Source: Micromonospora lutea
Lineage (GTDB): Bacteria > Actinomycetota > Actinomycetes > Mycobacteriales > Micromonosporaceae
DNA length: 64,000 nt
Assembly: GCF_016863535.1 (NCBI RefSeq)
Contig: NZ_BOPB01000002.1
Span: forward strand, 124,001-188,000
Reading direction: 5' to 3'
A model generated the notes under the pieces. That model was not told the DNA's origin and searched no databases. It saw only the letters and a list, made by a program, of their open reading frames with translations. The first letter of the stretch is position 1, and every line of letters begins with the position of its first letter. Of this stretch, positions 44,078-50,513 are shown piece after piece. The position numbers and the translations under genes were made by a program.

Positions 44078-44548
44078 ATGCTCACCATCGACCGGGTCAG
44101 CACCGGCCGGGCGCTCGTCTCCGACGAGCTGTTCGCCCAGCTGACCGCCCGCATCGCCCGCGACCATCCCGAGCTGGCCAGCGATCTGCCGGCCAGGATC
44201 ATGGACCAGGCGCTCGCCTTCCTCGCCGCCTGCGCCACCGCCGCCGAGCCGCTCGGCCCGAGCGACCTGGTGGACATCGGCTGGCACACGTTCATCCTGC
44301 ACACCCGCGAGTACGCCAACTTCTGCCAGCGGATCGCCGGCCGGTTCATCCACCACCAGCCCGATCCGCCGCCCGACGAGACCGGCCCCGCCGCTCCGGA
44401 ACCGCTCGGGGTGCCGATCTCCCGGGCAGTAGCCGCGATCCGCGCCGCCGGCTTCGCCATCGACCAGGCGCTGTGGGGCGGCGCGGCGCAATGCCAGTCA
44501 AAGTGCAACCAGTGCCACGCCGGCTGCCACGACAGCCCGACGCGCTGA
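44078..44548 (+). CDS. GRDP-like protein with C-terminal Cys cluster
   Basis: 156 residues. The core VDIGWHTFILHTREYANFCQ and RIAGRFIHHQPD resembles the repeated WH-x-Y-FC-G-H segment of glycine-rich-domain (GRDP/DUF1399) proteins. The tail has CQSKCNQCHAGCHDSP, four cysteines and a histidine in a CxxxCxxCxxxC arrangement that could bind metal or be modified. Function is unknown. ATG 44078 follows AAAGG. It is divergent from the XRE regulator over a perfect palindrome and followed by a kinase gene, which hints at a regulated small-molecule or peptide locus. Confidence 0.65.
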   Translation: MLTIDRVSTGRALVSDELFAQLTARIARDHPELASDLPARIMDQALAFLAACATAAEPLGPSDLVDIGWHTFILHTREYANFCQRIAGRFIHHQPDPPPDETGPAAPEPLGVPISRAVAAIRAAGFAIDQALWGGAAQCQSKCNQCHAGCHDSPTR

Positions 44549-44610
44549 CCCCTTCGGACGGCGGTCCCGGGCATACGCTTGCCGGGATCGCCGTCCGGAA
44601 GGGCTCACCG

Positions 44611-45423
44611 ATGCCGCCCCACCGCCACCATTGGCACGACCTTCCCCGGGCGGTGCGTCACGAGGTCGAACAGCACACCGGCGGGATCATCCGGGCCGAG
44701 TCGCTGCCGGACGGGGCTTCCTGCGAACTCGCCCTCACCCTGCACACCGCCACCGGCCCGGTCTTCTGCAAGGGCGGGCAGTCGGATGGCCGGACCGCCT
44801 GGCTCTACCGCAAGGAGGCCAGGGCCAACCGGTGGCTGCCCGACGCCGTACCCCGCCTCCGCTGGACCGTCGAGCGCGACGGCTGGCTCCTGCTCGGCTT
44901 CGAGCACGCGCCCGGCCGCCATCCGCGCCTGGAACCCGGCTCCCCGGACCTCGACGCCGTCGCCGACCTGCTGGCCACGCTCGCCCGGAAGCTGACACCC
45001 TGTCCGCCGGTCGAGGTGCAGCCGTTCACCGAGCGCTGGCGTGGGCTCATCGCCCCTGAGCTGGTCGACGGGGACACCTTGCTGCACACCGACATGACGC
45101 CCCGGAACTTCCTGCTCGGCGACCGGCTCCGGCTGGTCGACTGGTCCGCCCCTTGCCGGGGCGTCGCCTGGATCGACACCGCGTTCATGCTGGTCCGGCT
45201 TGTCCGTGCCGGACACAGCCCGGCCGAGGCCGAGCGCTGGGCCGCCCGCATCCCCGCCTTCGCCGCAGCCGACCACGAGGCGGTCACTGCTTTCGCCGAC
45301 GCCCTGGTCCGCCTTTGGGAGCGGAGGCAACGCCGCGCCCCGGCACCACATCGCGAACCGCTCCTCGACGCCGCCCGTCAGTGGCACACCCACCGCCTGA
45401 ACCGGCAGCCAAGCGCCACCTGA
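44611..45423 (+). CDS. Phosphotransferase (APH fold), short form
   Basis: 270 residues. The catalytic loop is TLLHTDMTPRNFLLGD near residue 159 and the second metal segment LRLVDWSAPCRGVAWIDTA follows. The HTDMTPRN loop is the HxDxxxxN type and should be active. ATG 44611 has GGAAGGG upstream. It lies 62 bases after the Cys-tailed GRDP-like gene and may share its transcript. Substrate unknown. An inverted repeat follows the stop at 45439. Confidence 0.8.
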   Translation: MPPHRHHWHDLPRAVRHEVEQHTGGIIRAESLPDGASCELALTLHTATGPVFCKGGQSDGRTAWLYRKEARANRWLPDAVPRLRWTVERDGWLLLGFEHAPGRHPRLEPGSPDLDAVADLLATLARKLTPCPPVEVQPFTERWRGLIAPELVDGDTLLHTDMTPRNFLLGDRLRLVDWSAPCRGVAWIDTAFMLVRLVRAGHSPAEAERWAARIPAFAAADHEAVTAFADALVRLWERRQRRAPAPHREPLLDAARQWHTHRLNRQPSAT

Positions 45424-45438
45424 CCAGCGTCCGGGCGT

Positions 45439-45459
45439 ATACGGATCGTGCATCCGTAT
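45439..45459. terminator. Inverted repeat ATACGGAT-CGTGC-ATCCGTAT
   Basis: A perfect 8-bp stem 15 bases after the kinase stop and 150 bases before the next gene. It could be a terminator or, because it is AT-rich and symmetric, an operator for the next genes. Confidence 0.5.
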
Positions 45460-45609
45460 CACGATCATCGCGGCATACCGGCACCTCCGCTCCGGGTCGA
45501 CCGTGGACGCAAGGCCCGGGGCGGGTGCTGGGCTCCGGTGGGCGTCGACCGGTGAGACGTGTCGCCGTCCCCGCCCGTCTCGGTGCCGCAACCGAGCCAG
45601 GGAGGGGAC

Positions 45610-45744
45610 ATGGACGCGATCGACCAGGTGCTCGGCGAGTTGCCGTTGCCGCCGTACGTGACCGCCGAGGACGTCGGCTTCGCCGTCAAGGCGCTGACCG
45701 TGCACGCCGCCGAGCAGGAGGTGACGCAGCGATGCTCTATCTGA
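45610..45744 (+). CDS. Small hypothetical protein, 44 residues
   Basis: ATG 45610 follows AGGGAGGGG, a good ribosome site. The protein is acidic and helical (MDAIDQVLGELPLPPYVTAE, FAVKALTVHAAEQE) with no known family. It overlaps the DivIVA-domain gene by 13 bases, and the spacing suggests co-translation with it. Confidence 0.6.
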   Translation: MDAIDQVLGELPLPPYVTAEDVGFAVKALTVHAAEQEVTQRCSI

Positions 45745-45986
45745 CCGGGGAACGGCTGCATCCGCACCACGTCCGGGCCGCCACCTTCGACCGTCGCTGG
45801 CGGGGGATCGACCCCGCCCAGGTGTACGACTACCTGAGCCGGGTCGCCGACGAGATGGACCGCCTGCACCGGGAGCTGATCACGGCGAACACCGAGGCCG
45901 AGCGGATCCGGCAGGCGTTGCGGCAGTGGCAGGCCCGGCAGCACAACAGTCGCCCCGCGGGGCGGCCGGCGGGGGAGCGTCGGTGA
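45732..45986 (+). CDS. DivIVA-domain small protein
   Basis: 84 residues. The DivIVA N-terminal motif reads TGERLHPHHVRAATFDRRWR, then GIDPAQVYDYLSRVADEM, followed by a coiled coil. DivIVA domains bind curved membranes. The pair with a flavohemoglobin-type enzyme (GTGA overlap, next gene) is conserved-looking in this phylum but has no explained role. ATG 45732 overlaps the previous frame by 13 bases. Confidence 0.8.
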   Translation: MLYLTGERLHPHHVRAATFDRRWRGIDPAQVYDYLSRVADEMDRLHRELITANTEAERIRQALRQWQARQHNSRPAGRPAGERR

Positions 45987-47320
45987 GCGTGGAGGCGGTG
46001 ACCCGGTGGCTGCGCCTGATCGAGGAGGACGCGGAGCTGTCGCCGTACCTCATCGGGGTTGATCTGGATCGGCTCACCGCGCACCTGACCCGGCAGCTCG
46101 CGGCCGGCGGCCCGGTGTTGGACGGATGGCCGGGGCTGCCGGAGGCGCAGCGACGGCGGGCGGCCGACTACCTGATCGGGGTCCTCGCCACGGACGGCCA
46201 GGGGGTGATCGATGGGGCCGCCGCCGAGTTCCGGGCGGGCTTGGCGGGACGCTGCCCGCTGCCGGCACCGGTGACGGCGCTCGTCGTCGCCGCGCTGGCC
46301 CGGCTGGTTGGCGGTGGTACCGACCGGGCCGGGCGGTTGGCGTTGCTGGCGGTGCTCGGCCGGGTCCACCGCCGGTACCGGCTGCGACCCGAGCATGGCC
46401 CGCTGATCGGTGCCGCGCTGGCACCGGTCGCGCCGCGACTGTGCCCGCCACAGGTCGGCTGGGAGCGACGGTGGCGGCGGACCTGGGCGCTCATCGAGCG
46501 GGCCGCCGGGCTCGTCGGCGACGGGCCGGCGTTCTGGCCGGCCGAGGTGGTCGGCCGCGACCTGCCCGCCGAGGGCATCGCCATTCTGACGGTACGCCCC
46601 TGGCGGCGGCTGCCGTTCCGTCCCGGTCAGGCGGTGCCGCTCTGCCTGCCGCAGCACCCGGGCCGGTGGCGCTGGTACTGCCCGGCCAACGCCCCGCGCC
46701 CCGACGGCACCGTCGAGCTGCACGTCCGCGCGGTGGCCGCCGGCACCGTCTCCCGCACCCTCGTCCACGAGGTACGCCCCGGCGACCTGCTCCACCTCGG
46801 CCCACCCGTCGACGTCGGCCTGTGCCTGCCGTCCAACCCGGAACGTGCCGGGTGGCCCGCCGTCGCGCGGCCGGCCGGTGCGACTCCGGTCGGCTCGGGC
46901 ACCACCCCGGTCGACTCGGGCGCGGTCGGCGGGCGGGATCTGCTGCTGGTGGCCGGCGGGACCGGGCTGGCGCCGCTGCGGGCCCTGGTCGAGCAGGTCG
47001 CCGCCGCGCCGGACGGCCGCCGGGTGACGCTGGTCGTCGGCGTACGCACCTTCGCCGACCTGTACGACGCGATCACCCTCGACAAGCTCGACCGGGCCCA
47101 TCGCTGGCTGACCGTGGTGCCGGCGTTCTCCCACGACCGGTGCGTCGCCCCCGCCGAGCAGGGCGACGCGCTCACCCTCGCGCTCTACCACCACCGCCCC
47201 GGCCAGAACGTGCACGTCTGCGGCCCACCCGCGATGCTCGACGTTGCCCGACACCGACTCCCCGCCGCCGGAATACCCGCCAACCGCATCCACCTGCCGG
47301 ACCGGATCCCCTGGCGATAA
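45983..47320 (+). CDS. Flavohemoglobin-type oxidoreductase (globin plus FAD/NAD domains)
   Basis: 445 residues, longer than typical Hmp. An N-terminal globin-like half has RVHRRYRLRPEHGPLIG; by alignment with Hmp the His of VHRRY (near residue 128) is the proximal heme ligand. The reductase half has the FAD motif RWRWYCPANAP (RxYS-like, Cys for Ser), then GGTGLAPLRALVEQ for NAD(P) and VCGPPAMLDVARHRL. Hmp-type enzymes detoxify nitric oxide. The distal pocket residues were not assigned, so NO dioxygenase activity is inferred. GTG 45983 overlaps the DivIVA stop (GTGA). Confidence 0.82.
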   Translation: MSVEAVTRWLRLIEEDAELSPYLIGVDLDRLTAHLTRQLAAGGPVLDGWPGLPEAQRRRAADYLIGVLATDGQGVIDGAAAEFRAGLAGRCPLPAPVTALVVAALARLVGGGTDRAGRLALLAVLGRVHRRYRLRPEHGPLIGAALAPVAPRLCPPQVGWERRWRRTWALIERAAGLVGDGPAFWPAEVVGRDLPAEGIAILTVRPWRRLPFRPGQAVPLCLPQHPGRWRWYCPANAPRPDGTVELHVRAVAAGTVSRTLVHEVRPGDLLHLGPPVDVGLCLPSNPERAGWPAVARPAGATPVGSGTTPVDSGAVGGRDLLLVAGGTGLAPLRALVEQVAAAPDGRRVTLVVGVRTFADLYDAITLDKLDRAHRWLTVVPAFSHDRCVAPAEQGDALTLALYHHRPGQNVHVCGPPAMLDVARHRLPAAGIPANRIHLPDRIPWR

Positions 47321-47328
47321 CCGCCCCC

Positions 47329-47376
47329 CGAGTCCCCACTCCCCCGAGTCCCCACTCCCCCGAGTCCCCACTCCCG
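47329..47376. repeat. 16-bp tandem repeat CGAGTCCCCACTCCCC
   Basis: Units begin at 47329, 47345 and 47361 and run directly into the 71-bp palindromic element. The tract is almost pure pyrimidine on this strand. It may be prone to slippage. Confidence 0.75.
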
Positions 47377-47447
47377 CGATCATGCAGTTGTGGCTCCTGA
47401 AACGAGGTGTTGTGTCCTGTTTGTTTGGTGCCACAACTGCATGATCG
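47377..47447. repeat. 71-bp palindromic element, copy 1
   Basis: Arms CGATCATGCAGTTGTGGC and its exact reverse complement (18 bp) around a 35-base loop. An identical pair of arms occurs at 55886. The loop here resembles that copy's loop read in reverse complement at 26 of 35 positions. It lies between the flavohemoglobin and F420-type oxidoreductase genes. Confidence 0.85.
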
Positions 47448-47519
47448 ACGAGGGCGCGGGGGCGGGGCGGGGGCGCGGGGGCGGGCGCGGGGGAGGGGGA
47501 GGGGGCGTAGGTTGGGGGT

Positions 47520-47966
47520 ATGGGATTGACGGGTGATTACGAGCCGAGTGCGTTGGAGTGGGTCCGCGAGCAGGTCGAGCAGATCGTGCGTACCGGCACC
47601 ACCGACGGCGTCACCATCGCCGGCCGGCCCATCGTGCTGATGACCTACCGGGGTGCCAAGACCGGCAAGCTGCGCAAGACGCCGGTGATGCGGGTCGAGC
47701 ATGAGGGACAGTACGCCGCTGTCGCATCCATGGGTGGCGCACCCAAGAACCCCCAGTGGTACGCCGGCCTGGTCGCCGATCCAGTCATCGAACTGCAGGA
47801 CGGCACGGTGACCGGGGAGTACCGGGCCCGTGAGGTGTTCGGAGACGAGAAGGCGCTCTGGTGGGGCCGGGCGGTCGAGGCGTACCCGGACTACGCCGAC
47901 TACCAGCGCAAGACCGACCGCCAGATCCCGGTCTTCGTCCTCGAACCGATTGCAGCGACACCCTGA
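47520..47966 (+). CDS. F420/FMN split-barrel deazaflavin-dependent oxidoreductase (DDN family)
   Basis: 148 residues. The pattern follows the DDN/Rv3547 family: [39 protein letters not shown] and a strand ending [12 protein letters not shown]. These proteins use F420 to reduce quinones or nitro-compounds. ATG 47520 follows a G-rich run that continues the flank of the palindromic element. It stands alone between mobile-looking repeats and gene debris. Confidence 0.85.
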   Translation: MGLTGDYEPSALEWVREQVEQIVRTGTTDGVTIAGRPIVLMTYRGAKTGKLRKTPVMRVEHEGQYAAVASMGGAPKNPQWYAGLVADPVIELQDGTVTGEYRAREVFGDEKALWWGRAVEAYPDYADYQRKTDRQIPVFVLEPIAATP

Positions 47967-47993
47967 CCCGTCGCACGAAATCAGGCATCCCGG

Positions 47994-48364
47994 ATGCGTG
48001 ACCTGCTACGAACGGGAGCCGGCCAGCGACTGAGCCTGCCCGAGTACGAGGCAGACTTCTATGTCACGGTCGAGTCCGTGGATGGACCGATTCTCAAGAC
48101 GGAGCGGATGCAGACCTTCCGTGCGCCGGGCAGCCCGAGTTGGGGGGCGTTCGCGGTCGGCAGCCGGGCGGTTTACGAGGTCCGCTACGACGAAACCAGG
48201 CTCGCGCTCGGAGCGGACAAGTTCGTCGCCGAGCGGTGGTGGACGTGTGCCGGCCAGATCACTTCCAGCACGCGATCTTGGTCACCGAGCGCCCCTCCGG
48301 GGGCCTCGCGCGTCCAAGGTCTAGTTCGGTGGGGGTGACTTTCGGGATATATCGGGCGAGGTAA
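47994..48364 (+). pseudogene. Frameshifted hypothetical gene
   Basis: The first frame gives MRDLLRTGAGQRLSLPEYEA, VTVESVDGPILKTERMQTFR and RLALGADKFVAERWW. Around 48245 the protein-like sequence moves to another frame, CRPDHFQHAILVTERPSGG, and ends at 48364. The two pieces read as one protein with a frameshift. Family unknown. It lies in a stretch of gene remnants. Confidence 0.4.
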
Positions 48365-48391
48365 TCGGTCTAACGGTCAGATCGCCGTGGA

Positions 48392-48685
48392 ATGGTGGGG
48401 TGCGCGATCCCAGCCCCAGCCCTACAGGAGGGTCTCTGCCGGGCTCTAGCATGGGCGGCGCTCAACGAGCGGCTCGGCGCCGGCACCTACCTCGCCCTGC
48501 CCCCGATGTCGGCCACCGTTGCGGTCTTCGGCGGCGGCTACGCGGTACGTGCCCTGGCCCCGCTGTCCTGGCTGCACGAACGTGAGCTGAGGTGCTGGGG
48601 TGACATCGGCACCCACGGTTTCGCGATTCTCGATCGGCTTCGCCAGGTGTTTCCGCATACCGCTCCGTCGTGGAGAAGATGCTGA
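48392..48685 (+). pseudogene. Fragment of a JetD-like (Wadjet, DUF2220-type) gene
   Basis: The frame encodes TVAVFGGGYAVRALAPLSWL, HERELRCWGDIGTHGFAILD and RLRQVFPHT, which matches the core of JetD-type (DUF3322/DUF2220, topoisomerase-VI-like) Wadjet subunits, including the conserved WGDI(D)THGFAIL. It lacks both ends of that 400-residue protein, and the last codons turn into nonsense (PSWRRC). The alternative frame RSVVEKMLTG may be the broken continuation. No other Jet gene is near. Treated as debris. Confidence 0.6.
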
Positions 48686-48722
48686 CAGGTTGACCCGCTA
48701 CTCGCCGACGCGGGTCGAGGGC

Positions 48723-49628
48723 CTACGCGTTCGTGTCGCCGTACTCGCGGACGCCGTCGACGTCGAGGGTGATCCGGCTGTTGTCGGCCCACCCGCCGGT
48801 GGCCTGCTGCCAACTCCTGTCGTCGCGTTCGTCGATGGCCGACCAGTTCGGGCGGTGGTGACGGAGGTAGATGGGGCCGGTCGACTCGCCGGGGGCCAGG
48901 TACCTGCCGGCGAAGGTCAGCTCGATCCAGCCGGGAATCGGTGTTCCGGGCGGTGGGAAGACGGTCGGCGTGGGCGTCGGGGTCGGTGGTGGCGAGACCG
49001 GCGGCGGTCCCGGTGGCAGGGGTGGCGGGAAGAACTGGATGTGCCGCTGCACCCTGGCGCAACCGATCGCCGCCCAGTCACAGTTGGTGACCAGCGACGT
49101 GTTCCCACCCTCGAACGTCAGGTGGTAGCGCACCCGCACGTAGGCCAGATCCAGCGGCGCGGTCCCGGTGTTGACGACTTCGAGGGCATGCTGAATCTGG
49201 CTGTCGGTCGGCGACCAGCTCAGGTTGAGGTAGCTCACCCGCGCCTTCCCGTACGCGGTGCGGACCGGAGTCACGGGCGAGTCGAGAGAGTATCCGCCGT
49301 TGACGTACGCCCAGACGGTGAGCCGGTACTCGGTGCCCGGCGCGAGGTCGGTCAACGTCAGGCTGGTGCCGGTGGTGGTGCCGAGGCTGCGGTAGACGTT
49401 GGGGCCGATCCACGCCCGGACCTCGTGCCGGATCGGCGGCGTGCCCGGCTCACCGATCCAGTCCGACGGCGTCCAGGTCAGGCTGAGCAGGTGCGGCTCG
49501 TTTGTCACCACCACCGGCACGCCCGGGGTGGTCAGGACCGGGTCGTCGGCCGCGTGAGCGACAGCCGTTCCGGAAAGCCCGAGCGTGGCGGCGAGAAGCA
49601 GGACGAGAGTGACGCGACGAGCACTCAT
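48723..49628 (-). CDS. Secreted FN3-CBM-like protein
   Basis: 301 residues. A Sec signal (VTLVLLLAATLGLSGTAVAH) precedes a fibronectin type III module (VTNEPHLLSLTWTPSDWIGE, LTDLAPGTEYRLTVWAYV). Next comes a CBM3-like beta sandwich (QIQHALEVVNTGTAPLDLAY, VRYHLTFEGG). A Pro-rich linker (FFPPPLPPGPPPVSPPPTP) and a second beta region complete it. It probably binds polysaccharide outside the cell. ATG 49628 is preferred to ATG 49637; neither has a strong ribosome site. A single CBM-like protein without a catalytic domain could be a lectin or adhesin. Confidence 0.75.
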   Translation of the reverse strand: MSARRVTLVLLLAATLGLSGTAVAHAADDPVLTTPGVPVVVTNEPHLLSLTWTPSDWIGEPGTPPIRHEVRAWIGPNVYRSLGTTTGTSLTLTDLAPGTEYRLTVWAYVNGGYSLDSPVTPVRTAYGKARVSYLNLSWSPTDSQIQHALEVVNTGTAPLDLAYVRVRYHLTFEGGNTSLVTNCDWAAIGCARVQRHIQFFPPPLPPGPPPVSPPPTPTPTPTVFPPPGTPIPGWIELTFAGRYLAPGESTGPIYLRHHRPNWSAIDERDDRSWQQATGGWADNSRITLDVDGVREYGDTNA

Positions 49629-49801
49629 GGTGCGCATGTTAATGGGAACATGCACCCTGATCAATGACCGAAGGTCCTTGTTGTATGCGGTCCGAACGGT
49701 CCCGGCCGGCCGTTGCTCGGCAGTGACTTCCCGTCGCCGGGATATCCGCTAACCGGGCCTGTTTGTCGAGAATCGTGTGGTGATGGTCGAGGACTTGCAT
49801 T

Positions 49802-49838
49802 TCGGCAATTGCTTGGAGGTCGGCAATTGAGGCAATTT
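49802..49838. repeat. Direct repeats TCGGCAATTG with 18-bp period
   Basis: TCGGCAATTG at 49802 and 49820, then GGCAATTT at 49831, within the 366-base divergent gap 49629-49994. They may be a regulator site for the inhibitor gene at 49995 or the FN3 gene at 49628. Confidence 0.45.
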
Positions 49839-49912
49839 GAGAATGGTGATGAGCTGATCGGAGGGCGACTCCTGGTGATCTGAGCTGGCCGTTTCCTACG
49901 CTGGATTGGGGT

Positions 49913-49943
49913 AGCCGACATCTCCGTGAGTGGGACGTCGGCT
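49913..49943 (+). promoter_or_regulatory. AGCCGAC/GTCGGCT inverted repeat in the leader of the inhibitor gene
   Basis: A 7-bp stem with a 17-base loop, 52 bases before the ATG at 49995. It may be an operator or a leader hairpin. Confidence 0.4.
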
Positions 49944-49994
49944 CGCTTATCCGGACTGAGATCCGGCGTCGAAGCTACGCTGCGGGGGGTTCAG

Positions 49995-50504
49995 ATGTCG
50001 ATCACCTTTCCTTTTCGGGTGCTGTTTGCGCCGATTGTTGCCGTGCTCGTCGTCGGGGGGACGCTGCCCGCGCCGGCCCTGGCCGGGACGCCGGCGCGGG
50101 TGGCGGTGCGCGAGGAGCTGACGCGGTACCTCGCAGCCCACCCAGGTGGCACAGTGCTCAACGACAACGAGATCAGCTACCAGGGCGGTGAGGTGATCGT
50201 CACCCTCGACGCTCCGGTGGGCACCTACGGGGTGGCCGACTGCCCCTCGGGGTGGTTCTGCTTCTACGAATGGCCGCACTACGGTTACCCGCGCGGCAAA
50301 CTCTCTTCCTGCGGCTGGCAGAATCTCTCCAACTGGAGCTGGCAGTTCCGGGTGGAGTCGGCGCACTACAACCTCGGCAGCGGTCATGTCGGCTTCTACT
50401 ACCACGACCAGGAGCTCTTCCGGGTCAATCCGAGCAAGCGGGTCCACAGTGATGCCGGCCAGTGGCGCAACTGGGCGAACCGCGTCTACCGGTCCTGTCT
50501 TTAG
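49995..50504 (+). CDS. Secreted peptidase inhibitor family I36 protein
   Basis: 169 residues with a Sec signal (FAPIVAVLVVGGTLPAPALA). The mature part has the crystallin-like I36 pattern: CPSGWFCFYEWPHYGYPRGK, LSSCGWQNLSNWSW, and ends NWANRVYRSCL. I36 proteins (Streptomyces metalloproteinase inhibitor SMI) inhibit zinc proteases outside the cell. ATG 49995 has a GGGGGG site upstream. A preceding domain (VREELTRYLAAHPGGTVLND, GGEVIVTLD) precedes the inhibitor fold, as in many I36 proteins. It could in principle act on the window's own gluzincin protease, but that is speculation. Confidence 0.8.
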   Translation: MSITFPFRVLFAPIVAVLVVGGTLPAPALAGTPARVAVREELTRYLAAHPGGTVLNDNEISYQGGEVIVTLDAPVGTYGVADCPSGWFCFYEWPHYGYPRGKLSSCGWQNLSNWSWQFRVESAHYNLGSGHVGFYYHDQELFRVNPSKRVHSDAGQWRNWANRVYRSCL

Positions 50505-50513
50505 AACGATCCG

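Larger units (their letters stand above)
49629..49994. other. 366-base divergent intergenic region
   Basis: Holds the TCGGCAATTG repeats and an inverted repeat AGCCGAC...GTCGGCT (49913-49943). Promoter-like TACGCT occurs near 49896. No gene or RNA seen. Confidence 0.55.

Noticed and set aside
47329..47447. CRISPR array
   Set aside because: The repeats are contiguous 16-bp tandem units without spacers, and no cas gene is in the window.
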